From an uncultured Clostridium sp. (GTDB taxonomy: Bacteria > Bacillota > Clostridia > Lachnospirales > Lachnospiraceae), in contig CAMNRM010000037.1 in assembly GCA_946553025.1 (NCBI GenBank), positions 1 to 50,963 on the forward strand: a DNA stretch of 50,963 nt, in the 5' to 3' direction. Under the pieces are notes generated by a model that ran no database searches, was not told the DNA's origin, and was given only the letters and a program-made list of their open reading frames with translations. The first letter of the stretch is position 1. The number at the start of each line of letters is the position of its first letter. Made by a program: the position numbers and the translations under genes. Shown piece by piece: positions 1-8,451 of the stretch.

Positions 1-2899
1 CATTCGCATCATCCGCACTTACTACTGGATTAACTGCTGGTGCCCAACCCATAAATGTATAACCATCACGTTTTGGCTGTGTGACACCATTTATAACTTC
101 TCTCTTTCCTTCCACCCCCATATAAGAAGGAGTAGATTCACCAGCTTTCAAGCCTTCATATCCTTCATCAGGAAATACAATGACATTAGGTACGCCATCA
201 GTGTAGATGACAGTGTATGTTTGAACTTCAACGGGTTTATTATGGGTAATATCAACATAAACAGGTGCATCTTCTGTCAAACAATACCATCCCTCATCCA
301 AGTTTTGGTCTGCATAAGAACAATACCCTCCCCTAAAATAAAAAAATGGTGCATATACATCTTTACTGGAATCTTGCAAGTAATGTGTTCCACGTGAATT
401 CTGAAAATTTTTATGCCACAATTCCAAATAATACTCTTGATCTACATGAACTTTGCACATCCATAACCATTCATCTGTGGCCAAATCCTTATTACTGCCA
501 TCATAAACTTCAACCTCTCCAATAGTGTATGACCCCACAGCAAGACGGGATAAACTACCATTATGAAAAGAAGTATTTACACATCGTACAATAACTGCTC
601 TATTTGCGTCACTATAAAAATATTGTACATCTTCATCTGTAGGCTTAGATGGCTTACCGCTAGATGGCTTACCGCTACCCGTTCCGGTTCCTACCGTCAT
701 AGTACCCACTGTACAGTTTGCGCATGCCGCTCCGCCCCAGTTTCCAGCTCCCCATACAGAACCTTCACCTGTGCTGATCGTAGTAAGGTTAAACGCCATC
801 TTAATCTGAGCGGTACCATCTGCGATACCCTCATAAATGATTTTCAGCGACTTACCATTAGGCACAGCTTTAACTTTCAGGACATCTTCATTAGTACTCC
901 AGATATCAAAATCATCCCAACTAGACACATTATAGACACCATAACTCATATCCCAGAATCTGAACACACCTTCATCTATCACTGTTTCACCTACAGGAAC
1001 AGTAATATTCAGATTCAGCGTTCTACGATTCAGTTCATAAACTATGTTTTGTTCATAAATATGATAGTCCCGACCAAACAGGCTCTTATTTTTATCAATC
1101 TTAGTTTCAAACGTACCAGCCTCTTCCAGCTTCAACACTTTTTCTGCCGCCGCAAAAGCCACCTCATACTTAACACAGGCAGCTTTGACATCTTCGCGCT
1201 GTGTCCAGGGTTCATCGCTGTTTATTGTCAGCGCATACCCGTCGCTCAGGGTTTCACTGTAAAGCTTTTCTATAATTTCTTCCGCATTCTCTTTCGTCAC
1301 AGTTTCCGGTACGGGCAGTTCCTTCACTGCCTCCAAAAACTTCTTCACTTCCTCTGGAACATCTGCCGGAATTTCTTCCTCATCTTCTGCCGCAAATCCC
1401 GTAGCCGAGAGTTTCATCACGATTACTCTTGCCGTCGTGTTCTCTCCTAAAGCTACCAGCCCATACTTATCTCCTGCGCTTTCTGCTACGACGCGCACCT
1501 GATTTTCGGATTTGGACAGTTTCGCTGTTTCCTTATTCTCATCATTTCCATTGCTTCCCGATGTATCCGAAGAACTGTCTTTATCTGCACTCTTATCCGA
1601 TGCTTTTTCTGCATCCTTTGATTTCTCTTCTGTTTTTTCTTCCGTCTTTTCTTTCGTTTTTTCTTCCGCTCCGTCCGCCCTCTCCGGCTCTTTCACATCT
1701 TTGTTGCTGTGTTCGGGCGCAGCTTCTGCCTTCTCTGGCGATGCCTCAGATTTTTCTGCGGATGCTTCTGCCCCCGCTTCGCTGCCCGGCTTAACTTCGG
1801 TTTCTGCCTTAGCTTCCTCTCCTATTTCGGACGATATGTCGCTATTATCCTGCTCCGCCTTGTTAGATTCTTCTCCACTCACTTCGGTATTGTCCAGGGT
1901 TCCAGGATCTGTACTGTCTGCATCTTCCCCGCTTCCGGCTTCTGTTCCCGTTCCGATTTCTATTTCTGTTTTGCTGCCTGCTTCATCAGCACCAGTTTCA
2001 TCATAAACAGAACCATCTTCCCCGGCTGCGGTTTCTTCACCACCCATATTCTCTGCACCGACCGTCGTTTCCCCACCGTCTGTGTTTTCTTCACCGACCG
2101 TCGTTTCCTCACCGGCTGCATTTTCTTCGCCGACTGTCGTTTCTTCACCGGAAATCACTTCTTCGCCAGCCGTCGTTTCCTCACCGACTGCGTTTTCTTC
2201 GCCAGCCGACGTTTCTTCACTGCCTGCGCTGTCTGTGCTTCCTGCTGATTCTTTACCTGCACCGTTCTGGCTTCCCTGCGCTGGTGCGAACGTCTGGCCG
2301 GACAAGTTCTCCTCATCCTCCTTATGATTTTCGCCAAATGCCTCCTGCCAGGACTCTACGAGGATTTCTCCGGTATTAACCACGCTCTCCCCGCTTTCCT
2401 CCCCGACAATTTTTACGCTGGCTCTGAGGGCTTCTTCCCCGCTGTTCATATACATAAACACCAGTTTTTCCTCACCGGTAAGCTGGTAATTTTCCGGATC
2501 TCCATCTCCGGGAATACGGATGAATACCCGCAGTTCCGCTCCTTCGGTATCGGGGTAAGCCTCGTATTTAACGCCGTTTGTAATTTCAAAAAGCCGTCCT
2601 CCGGCAAATAATGCCCTGACGCCTTCTGCATCGCCCTGCGTAAAATTAAAATTCTCCGCAGAAATTCCGCCCCCGGCACGCACGGCTTCTTTTGCCGCCG
2701 CCCAGACGTCCTCCCGGCTCATCTGAAATTCCACACGACCGCCATTTCCTTCCGCTGCCATCGCCACAGCGGCGGAGTTGCCGATATTGGCAAAGATCAT
2801 CGCAAACGACAGGATAAATGCCGCCAGCCGCTTCGCCGGATACCAGTGCTGCAATGCCCGTTTCCTTTGTCTTAATCGGTTTTCTGTTCTCCTTTCCAT
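1..2899 (-). CDS. large secreted/surface protein with Glu-Gly repeat, 3' end outside window
   Basis: This is an open frame of at least 966 codons that runs off the left edge without a stop. The ATG at 2899 follows an AGGAGGAAAC ribosome binding site. Residues 1-50 hold a basic N-terminus and a hydrophobic stretch (AFILSFAMIFANIGNSA), which looks like a signal peptide. After a folded-looking 180-residue region comes a low-complexity linker of about 300 residues rich in Glu, Gly, Ser, Thr and Lys. It includes roughly a dozen six-residue units of the type GEETTV and then an EKTKEKTEEKTEEK stretch. Further on the sequence is globular, and the last visible residues (GYTFMGWAP, with YTVIYTDG before it) resemble an InlB-type B-repeat (Listeria-Bacteroides repeat). 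I infer an extracellular, probably wall-associated protein. Any C-terminal anchor lies outside the window, and ligand and function are unknown. Confidence 0.8.
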   Translation of the reverse strand, partial: MERRTENRLRQRKRALQHWYPAKRLAAFILSFAMIFANIGNSAAVAMAAEGNGGRVEFQMSREDVWAAAKEAVRAGGGISAENFNFTQGDAEGVRALFAGGRLFEITNGVKYEAYPDTEGAELRVFIRIPGDGDPENYQLTGEEKLVFMYMNSGEEALRASVKIVGEESGESVVNTGEILVESWQEAFGENHKEDEENLSGQTFAPAQGSQNGAGKESAGSTDSAGSEETSAGEENAVGEETTAGEEVISGEETTVGEENAAGEETTVGEENTDGGETTVGAENMGGEETAAGEDGSVYDETGADEAGSKTEIEIGTGTEAGSGEDADSTDPGTLDNTEVSGEESNKAEQDNSDISSEIGEEAKAETEVKPGSEAGAEASAEKSEASPEKAEAAPEHSNKDVKEPERADGAEEKTKEKTEEKTEEKSKDAEKASDKSADKDSSSDTSGSNGNDENKETAKLSKSENQVRVVAESAGDKYGLVALGENTTARVIVMKLSATGFAAEDEEEIPADVPEEVKKFLEAVKELPVPETVTKENAEEIIEKLYSETLSDGYALTINSDEPWTQREDVKAACVKYEVAFAAAEKVLKLEEAGTFETKIDKNKSLFGRDYHIYEQNIVYELNRRTLNLNITVPVGETVIDEGVFRFWDMSYGVYNVSSWDDFDIWSTNEDVLKVKAVPNGKSLKIIYEGIADGTAQIKMAFNLTTISTGEGSVWGAGNWGGAACANCTVGTMTVGTGTGSGKPSSGKPSKPTDEDVQYFYSDANRAVIVRCVNTSFHNGSLSRLAVGSYTIGEVEVYDGSNKDLATDEWLWMCKVHVDQEYYLELWHKNFQNSRGTHYLQDSSKDVYAPFFYFRGGYCSYADQNLDEGWYCLTEDAPVYVDITHNKPVEVQTYTVIYTDGVPNVIVFPDEGYEGLKAGESTPSYMGVEGKREVINGVTQPKRDGYTFMGWAPAVNPVVSADDAN
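2013..2223 (-). repeat. 18-bp coding tandem repeat (GEExxx units)
   Basis: Within the large surface protein gene about twelve imperfect 18-bp units follow one another and encode GEETSA, GEENAV, GEETTA, GEEVIS, GEETTV, GEENAA and similar. Phase is kept throughout, so the repeat can lengthen or shorten without frameshift. It also produces long antisense open frames on the plus strand, which are artefacts of composition. Confidence 0.8.
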
Positions 2900-3070
2900 A
2901 CAGTTTCCTCCTTTTTGACAACTAGTTTTTATCCTTCCCGGAAATATTTCATCCCTGATGCTGTCGTTTTCTTCCTGTTTTTACTTTTCTTTCCGGTTTA
3001 AAGAAATTTTAGCATTTGTTCCGTTACATCCGGCGTTACAACTGCCTGAAAATTGCGAAAAAATAACGCA

Positions 3071-3107
3071 AAAAACCGGCAGGCGAAGTTACTGCCTGCC
3101 GGTTTTT
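3071..3107. terminator. strong bidirectional terminator hairpin
   Basis: A perfect 14-bp stem (AAAAACCGGCAGGC paired with its complement) closes a 9-nt loop, with A residues on one side and T residues on the other. It lies just beyond the stop of the XRE regulator on the minus strand, so it should end that transcript before the surface protein gene. Confidence 0.85.
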
Positions 3108-3131
3108 CCGTTTACGGATAATAATGACTGG

Positions 3132-3446
3132 TTATGCATCGGATTCAGCCCGAAATAATGCCTTATAGCGAAGCGATTCCACAAGCGTAAGAATAGCTTT
3201 GGCATCCTGTTCTGACAATCCCTCCAGACTGCATGGTGTGTGGTATTGAAGGCCAAGCAAATAGTCGGTGGAAACTTTAAATGTAGCAGCCAGGCTGACC
3301 AAAACCTCCAGACTTGGCTTTCGGTCACCGAGTTCATAGGCGGAAATCAGAGCCGGAGAAACATTGATAAGTTGGGCGAGCTGGGACTGTTTCAGGTTTG
3401 CCTGCTGCCGCAAGTGCTTGATACGATTGCCAAGTTCCACGTCCAT
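3132..3446 (-). CDS. XRE-family helix-turn-helix regulator
   Basis: This 104-residue protein has an N-terminal Cro/C1-type helix-turn-helix at about residues 7-62 (LRQQANLKQSQLAQLINVSP, then ISAYELGDRKPS and the family's TDYLLGL ending). A short acidic helical tail follows. The start ATG has an AAGGAGGTGAAG ribosome binding site seven bases upstream. The family binds DNA as a dimer and usually represses its own or a neighbouring promoter. The gene is divergent from the SARP-type regulator, and the 210-bp gap between them is a natural place for an operator, although I found no clear palindrome. The target is unknown. Confidence 0.85.
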   Translation of the reverse strand: MDVELGNRIKHLRQQANLKQSQLAQLINVSPALISAYELGDRKPSLEVLVSLAATFKVSTDYLLGLQYHTPCSLEGLSEQDAKAILTLVESLRYKALFRAESDA

Positions 3447-3656
3447 ACTTCACCTCCTTCTTTTACACAGAAATGGATCACCGAAAATATCTGTACAAAA
3501 AATAATTTTAGAAAAAAACCGTGATTTATTCATTGTTTTGAAATATTGTATTGAAATATTAAACACTAATGGTTGAATTTTAACAACTTAGAGTGTATAA
3601 TGTTCAAAAGACTGGTAATGTTCAACGATATGGAATACCGTCGGAGAGGAGAGTCC

Positions 3657-4898
3657 ATGGCAAGACATTTATTCGTCCATATGCTGGGCAATTTTTCTAT
3701 GGAATTGGAAAATCAAAAACTGGAACTTCCCGGAAGTGCGTTCAATAAGACAAAAAATTTATTTCTTCTCATTTTATTTTACGGAAAAACGGGAATCGAA
3801 AGACACAAGGCGATGGAACTTCTCTATCAAAACGAGGACGGCGACGAGAACAGCCGGTATGGGCGCTTTCGCGTGTTAGTTTACCGGCTGAAAAAATATC
3901 TGATAGAATTAGGGCTGATGCAGGAGAACGATAATCTGCAGAAGAAAGGTATTTTTTGCTGGCAGCCCCCGGATCTGGAAATCTGCGTAGACGCCAGAAT
4001 ATTTGAAGCGGCGGCAAAGGATGCGCTTGGAAGCCGGACACAGGAAGCTTTGGAGCAAGCCTGTGCATTTTATCAGGGAGAATTTCTGCCCGAACTTACT
4101 TCGGAACCCTGGGTTGCACAGAAGCAGGTCTATTTTCAAAACCTCTACACCCAGTGTATGCGCCAATACCTGCTGCTTTTAAAGACGGGGAAAAATTATG
4201 AACCCATGCTCGAAGCCGCCAAGAGGGCGGCGCATCTTTATCCCTATGAAGAATGGTATATCGGCTGGATGGAGGCCCTGATGGGAATGGAGCGCTGGAA
4301 AGAAGCCTATCAGGTTTCGGAGGAACTGGAAAAAAACATGATGGACCAGATGGGATTGAGGCCCTCTGCCAAAGTGCAGGAACAGGTGCAGAAAATTAAT
4401 ATGCAGATTCGCGGTTCTTCCAAACAGCTATGGGAAATCCGTCAGGAGCTGGAAGAAAAGGGAAATTCTCAGGGTGGATTTTACTGTAATTACTCCACCT
4501 TTGCCTGGGCCTACCGCTATGAGATACGCAGAACGGCGAGAGATGGACTCTCCCATTATCTGCTTTTGTGTTCCCTTACAGAAATCCAAGAGGGGAACAG
4601 TTGGTTTCAGGAAGGGAACGGCTTAGATACCACCATGGAATACCTTCGGGAAGCCATCGCAGTTTCCCTGCGGCGAACCGATATTTACACCCGTTACAGT
4701 AAAAACCAGTACCTGCTGCTGATGCTTCAGATGAAGCAGGAAGACTGCTCCTCCATCAGCCAGAGAATCGAACAGAAGTTTAGAAGATATCCTGGGGTTA
4801 GGAAATTCAGGCTTCATTATTACTATACCCCGGCAGTCCATGAACTGGATTCCTCCTGGAAATCCCCAAAATCATTTCATTCTCCGCAGAAAGGATGA
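3657..4898 (+). CDS. SARP/BTAD-type transcriptional regulator
   Basis: The frame is open from 3573, but the ATG at 3657 has a GGAGAGG ribosome binding site and starts exactly at the conserved domain (HLFVHMLGNFSMELENQKLE), so I choose it, giving 413 residues. Residues 1-105 look like the winged-helix domain of SARP regulators. Residues about 110-265 match a bacterial transcriptional activation domain, with DARIFEAA, the YQGEFLPE motif and TPR-like helices. The remaining 150 residues are unassigned. SARP-type proteins activate adjacent genes, often for secondary metabolism or surface structures. Here the candidate neighbours are the divergent XRE gene and the methyltransferase. Target and effector are unknown. 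Confidence 0.75.
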   Translation: MARHLFVHMLGNFSMELENQKLELPGSAFNKTKNLFLLILFYGKTGIERHKAMELLYQNEDGDENSRYGRFRVLVYRLKKYLIELGLMQENDNLQKKGIFCWQPPDLEICVDARIFEAAAKDALGSRTQEALEQACAFYQGEFLPELTSEPWVAQKQVYFQNLYTQCMRQYLLLLKTGKNYEPMLEAAKRAAHLYPYEEWYIGWMEALMGMERWKEAYQVSEELEKNMMDQMGLRPSAKVQEQVQKINMQIRGSSKQLWEIRQELEEKGNSQGGFYCNYSTFAWAYRYEIRRTARDGLSHYLLLCSLTEIQEGNSWFQEGNGLDTTMEYLREAIAVSLRRTDIYTRYSKNQYLLLMLQMKQEDCSSISQRIEQKFRRYPGVRKFRLHYYYTPAVHELDSSWKSPKSFHSPQKG

Positions 4899-4985
4899 GG
4901 GGGGATTTTGGATACTTGGGACTTGCTTTATTTTGCTTAAACGAATATAATTATACCAGTTTTTAAAATCAAAATATTCCTGAGA

Positions 4986-6146
4986 ATGCCAAAAAGCCTG
5001 CCAATAGCAAGCGAACTTCAAATAAGACAGGGGGAAAAAAGATTGTTACAAAGCACTCTGCATAAAAAACAAAAGATTGATTTGTCCTCCGCGCCTTGGA
5101 CGATGCATGAGTTTTTTGCAGGAAGCGGGTTAGTTGCATACGGTTTAAAAGGTATGTTTGCACCAATTTGGGCTAACGATATCAGCGAACAGAAAGCGGC
5201 TGTATATGAAGCCAATTTTGGATGCAGACATTTTGAACTTGGCGACATAAAAAATATTAATGGCAGAGATTTGCCTTTTGCTCATTTATCCTGGGCTAGT
5301 TTTCCGTGTCAGGATTTATCTTTAGCAGGTTCTTTGGGCGGCATTCATGCGTCCAGAAGCGGGTTGGTATGGGAATGGCTGCGCGTTCTGGATGAAATGA
5401 AAGAAAAGCCCCGAATATTAACTTTAGAAAATGTAACTGGCTTACTTTCCACAAATGGCGGCAATAATTATCGGGTTCTCCATATGGCGCTTGTGGAACG
5501 TGGCTATGACTGCGGCGCTATCATTTTAAATGCCTCTCATTTTGTTCCGCAGTCAAGACCGAGAGTTTTTGTTATTGCCATAGGGCACGGTTATGAAATC
5601 CCTGCATACTTGACCGGAAGCACTCCTTGCTGGCTGCATAATAAAGCTGCCTCCGATTTAGGAAGGACTTTACCCGGATGGATCTGGTGGCAAGCAAAAA
5701 AACCTCCTTGCCGCCGCAGCGCACTGAAAGATATTATTGAGGAAGAATCAAAATTTGATAAAGATACTGTATTGCGGCTTATCCCAGAACGCCACCAGGC
5801 AAAACTAAATGAATATGATACGGTTTACGCTACTGGTTATCGTCGAACACGTCATGGAGAGCAACAATTAGAATTGCGTTTTGACGGCATAGCGGGATGT
5901 TTGCGAACTCCTGAGGGCGGAAGCAGCAGGCAATATTTAGTTGTAAAAAGAAACGATGAAATACATGCCCGTTTATTAACAGTGCGTGAAGCTGCCAGAC
6001 TCATGGGCGCACCGGATAGCTTCATTCTTCCCGGCAGCTATAACGACGGCTATAAAGCGATGGGAGATGCTGTCGCAATGCCGGTCGCTCAGTTCATCGG
6101 AGAAAAATTTCTTACAAAACTGGCGGAGGCCGTGTACAATGATTAG
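4986..6146 (+). CDS. C5-cytosine DNA methyltransferase, orphan
   Basis: All the hallmark motifs of the C5 methyltransferase fold are present: motif I FAGSGL (about residues 44-49, AdoMet binding), motif IV FPCQD with the catalytic Cys at about 108, motif VI ENV at 148-150, motif VIII QSRPRVF at 189-195, motif IX VREAARLMG and motif X GDAVAMPV near the C-terminus. The enzyme should methylate cytosine C5 in a short recognition sequence. At 386 residues it is of normal length, with a target-recognition region between motifs VIII and IX. The ATG at 4986 has no good ribosome binding site. A TTG at 5043 preceded by GGGGG is an in-frame alternative that loses no motif. No restriction endonuclease is recognisable next to it, so it may be an orphan or the remains of a restriction-modification pair. 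Confidence 0.88.
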   Translation: MPKSLPIASELQIRQGEKRLLQSTLHKKQKIDLSSAPWTMHEFFAGSGLVAYGLKGMFAPIWANDISEQKAAVYEANFGCRHFELGDIKNINGRDLPFAHLSWASFPCQDLSLAGSLGGIHASRSGLVWEWLRVLDEMKEKPRILTLENVTGLLSTNGGNNYRVLHMALVERGYDCGAIILNASHFVPQSRPRVFVIAIGHGYEIPAYLTGSTPCWLHNKAASDLGRTLPGWIWWQAKKPPCRRSALKDIIEEESKFDKDTVLRLIPERHQAKLNEYDTVYATGYRRTRHGEQQLELRFDGIAGCLRTPEGGSSRQYLVVKRNDEIHARLLTVREAARLMGAPDSFILPGSYNDGYKAMGDAVAMPVAQFIGEKFLTKLAEAVYND

Positions 6147-6237
6147 TGCAGAAGAAAGTATGTGCCGCTTTTTATATCAAACAACAACGGAACTTGACTT
6201 TAATGTCTACAAAAGCCTAAATGAAAGCGGGGTTTAA
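6139..6237 (+). CDS. short ORF overlapping the methyltransferase stop
   Basis: A 32-residue frame begins with an ATG that overlaps the last eight bases of the methyltransferase gene, the arrangement typical of translationally coupled partners. It then stops after a short, partly polar sequence (ISAEESMCRFLYQTTTELDF). The 'SAEESMCRFLY' start reads like the first helix of a larger protein, so it could be the surviving 5' end of a deleted partner such as a restriction or accessory gene. It has no recognisable domain and may not be functional. Confidence 0.35.
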   Translation: MISAEESMCRFLYQTTTELDFNVYKSLNESGV

Positions 6238-6286
6238 CTTATACGTAGATGATGCACACAAACAACTAATAAAGGAGAATAGACAA

Positions 6287-6451
6287 ATGAATTTTATCGC
6301 TGTTGTAACCACTTTTTTTGCAGGTTTTTTTGTATGTCAGCACTTTATAGGCACAGATTTCGCCAGTGTTATTTCGATTACTGTCATGGGCTATTTTATT
6401 TTAAGGAAAATAGATAAACTCAATGAGGAGAACAACAAAAAGAAGGATTAA
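6287..6451 (+). CDS. small membrane protein
   Basis: I place the start at 6287 because the sequence AAAGGAGAATAGACAA gives it a proper ribosome binding site. The frame is open further upstream but without such a site. The 54-residue product holds two hydrophobic segments (about 3-17 and 22-40) and a charged C-terminus (KIDKLNEENNKKKD). No family is recognised. It lies between the methyltransferase and the HAD phosphatase, all on the same strand, so co-transcription is possible. Confidence 0.55.
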   Translation: MNFIAVVTTFFAGFFVCQHFIGTDFASVISITVMGYFILRKIDKLNEENNKKKD

Positions 6452-6481
6452 AACATTTTCACTTATCTAAGAAAGGACTTC

Positions 6482-6982
6482 ATGATGAGAGTTGCATTTT
6501 TAGATCGCGATAGCACAATCGTTAAAGATTATGCAGATGAACATTGGACAAATATTTATAAACTTGAGTTTCTACCCAATTCCCTTCAAGGACTGAAAAG
6601 TATAATAAACAAGGGATACGAAATTATCATCATTACCAATCAATATATTATTCATGAAGGATATATAAGCTATTCAAGGTATAAAATGTTGAATGATGCC
6701 ATGTGTGTTAAATTAAAAGATATGGGAATAGATTTGTTAGATATATTTATGTGTCCTCATGCCCGAAGTCAACCATGCCATTGCAGGAAACCCGAAACAG
6801 GAATGATTGAAATGGCAATGCAGAAATATCCAAGCATTGATAAAACAACATCTTTTATTGCAGGTGACTCTGACTACGATGAAGAACTTGCAAAACGGTG
6901 CAGGATGCAGTTTTACCGAATTAATGAAGCTTTTGATTTATTTTCGGTATCAGAAAAATTGGAATACTCTGAAACCTTTTAA
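6482..6982 (+). CDS. HAD-IIIA phosphatase, GmhB/HisB-N-like
   Basis: This 166-residue protein carries the HAD motifs in order: FLDRDST at 6-12 (nucleophile Asp8 and acid/base Asp10), TNQ at 52-54, a Lys in CRKPETGM and GDSDYD at 128-133. The insert with C91, H93, C99 and C101 matches the zinc loop of heptose bisphosphate phosphatases and histidinol-phosphatases. The usual DRDGT is DRDST here. Such enzymes remove phosphate from small sugar or amino-alcohol phosphates. The substrate cannot be told, because no LPS or histidine genes lie nearby. An AAAGGAC ribosome binding site precedes a pair of ATG codons at 6482 and 6485. It is the last gene before a strong terminator. Confidence 0.8.
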   Translation: MMRVAFLDRDSTIVKDYADEHWTNIYKLEFLPNSLQGLKSIINKGYEIIIITNQYIIHEGYISYSRYKMLNDAMCVKLKDMGIDLLDIFMCPHARSQPCHCRKPETGMIEMAMQKYPSIDKTTSFIAGDSDYDEELAKRCRMQFYRINEAFDLFSVSEKLEYSETF

Positions 6983-7022
6983 AACAGGCAGTTATCCCTG
7001 GTAAGGAACTGCCTGTTTTATT
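6981..7022 (+). terminator. rho-independent terminator after HAD phosphatase
   Basis: A 13-bp stem (AAAACAGGCAGTT with its exact complement) around a 13-nt loop ends in TTTTATTTT, directly after the HAD gene stop. It also faces the 3' end of the blaR1-like gene on the other strand and may serve both. Confidence 0.85.
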
Positions 7023-7045
7023 TTGATGTTATGTGATTTTAGGGA

Positions 7046-8353
7046 TTAGTGAGGGCAGGTTGAATGAGTTTCTACATCTATAAGGCGACCATAAACAACA
7101 TGACCACATACGGAACATCTTTTCCCATCATAATATCTCACTTCACAACTTCCATCACTGTTTTTTATATGTTTTGTCACTTTCCCACTAACATAATTAT
7201 GATTAGTACATGCTTCCCGTGTATGAATATCTTCTACGTTATATACATTTCCATCTTCATCGATAAATTGAACAGGATATTCTATTTTTGCAAACCTTTT
7301 TTGTTGACCCGGCAGCAAAAACTCAACACTGTCATCTTCTCCTTCTACCAAAAAGAATTCATATTGTTCTTCACTACAGGAAAATATTTGTACCCCTTCA
7401 GACGCAAATATCGGAAAACTGCTGACCAAAATCAATCCCAGTGAAAGAAAAAAAGCATATTTTGAAGTTTTCTTCGTGTTTCTCACAATCAATTCCCCTC
7501 TCTCTTTTAACTTTTCTTTATCATTACTTAACGAAACAGTCAATATTGCCGGATAATCTAAATTATACTCTGCCATATCGCAAATTAAAAAGGCATATTT
7601 TTTTCGTTTTTCTTTATCCATGTTTTTTATCACCAGTTCATCGCACGAACATTCCATGGCCAAATCCAGCCGCGCATACAGCTTATGGCTCAACGGGTTA
7701 AACCAATAAATCGTTTTGGAAACCATAGCTATCAGCTTCATTAATCCGTCCCATCGTTTGATGTGATACAGTTCATGAGTAAGAAGCAATTTCTGTTTTT
7801 CCAAATCTTTTATTGCTGGAATAATCACAATAGGTTTAAATATTCCCAGAGTAAAGGGAGATAATTCTGCCTTTGCCACTCGAAACTCAACTTTTCTCCT
7901 TAAATTAAGTTCCTTACGTTGTTCTTCTGCAATTTTCAACAGTTCTTCCGGCACGTTTTCACTGGTTGAATTAACTATGGTTCTTTTAAGTTTTATCAAT
8001 ATAATTACATAGCGAACAAAAACAAACAGCGCAACACACAACCACAGAATAAAAACAGCATAGGTAAGTTTAAATGCCATGTTTGTATGTAACGCTTCCG
8101 GTGTTTTAGCAATTAGCGGTGATTTTCCTTCGACTTTAAAAAACATAGGATCTCTTACAGGCCAAAATTCATCCATTATGGCTTGTATCGCAAACTTTAT
8201 AAAAACCATGGGAAAAACAGAGAAAAATACCGCTAATTTTAATAATACACATTGAAGGCGCTGGCTGAACAAATCCTTTTTGAAATACTCAATGGTAATA
8301 AACAATAAAAATAGACTATTGCTCGATATAAACATTGTCCATAAAATATCCAT
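7046..8353 (-). CDS. BlaR1/MecR1-type M56 membrane metalloprotease sensor
   Basis: The 435-residue protein has three N-terminal membrane segments (about 5-25, 33-57 and 92-120). A cytoplasmic M56 peptidase domain follows, with the zinc motif HELYH at 193-197 and ECSCDEL near 234, where Glu is the likely third ligand. A fourth membrane segment lies at about 297-316. In classical BlaR1 a penicillin-binding-like sensor follows. Here the outer domain is only about 120 residues and ends in a Cys/His-rich stretch (C382, H385, C403, C413, C416, H418, C433, H435) that looks like a metal-binding fold. I infer a signal-activated protease that inactivates the BlaI-type repressor encoded upstream, but sensing something other than a beta-lactam. 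The ATG follows AAGAGGTC. Confidence 0.88.
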   Translation of the reverse strand: MDILWTMFISSNSLFLLFITIEYFKKDLFSQRLQCVLLKLAVFFSVFPMVFIKFAIQAIMDEFWPVRDPMFFKVEGKSPLIAKTPEALHTNMAFKLTYAVFILWLCVALFVFVRYVIILIKLKRTIVNSTSENVPEELLKIAEEQRKELNLRRKVEFRVAKAELSPFTLGIFKPIVIIPAIKDLEKQKLLLTHELYHIKRWDGLMKLIAMVSKTIYWFNPLSHKLYARLDLAMECSCDELVIKNMDKEKRKKYAFLICDMAEYNLDYPAILTVSLSNDKEKLKERGELIVRNTKKTSKYAFFLSLGLILVSSFPIFASEGVQIFSCSEEQYEFFLVEGEDDSVEFLLPGQQKRFAKIEYPVQFIDEDGNVYNVEDIHTREACTNHNYVSGKVTKHIKNSDGSCEVRYYDGKRCSVCGHVVYGRLIDVETHSTCPH

Positions 8354-8451
8354 TATTTAGACCTCTTGTTCATTTTCTCTGCAACGTAAATCCCCAATTT
8401 ATCCCCATTTCCTCTTCTGTCATTTTTTTAATTACTTCCAATTTCTTCCAT

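Noticed and set aside
563-2337. Several long plus-strand open frames and short minus-strand frames opposite or within the large surface protein gene
   Set aside because: They are in the wrong frame, lack ribosome binding sites and arise from the Glu/Gly/Ser-rich repetitive codons of the true minus-strand gene.
5986-6237. 83-codon frame overlapping the methyltransferase
   Set aside because: Most of it is another reading frame of the methyltransferase 3' end. Only the last 32 codons, starting at 6139, extend beyond it and are listed as a weak feature.
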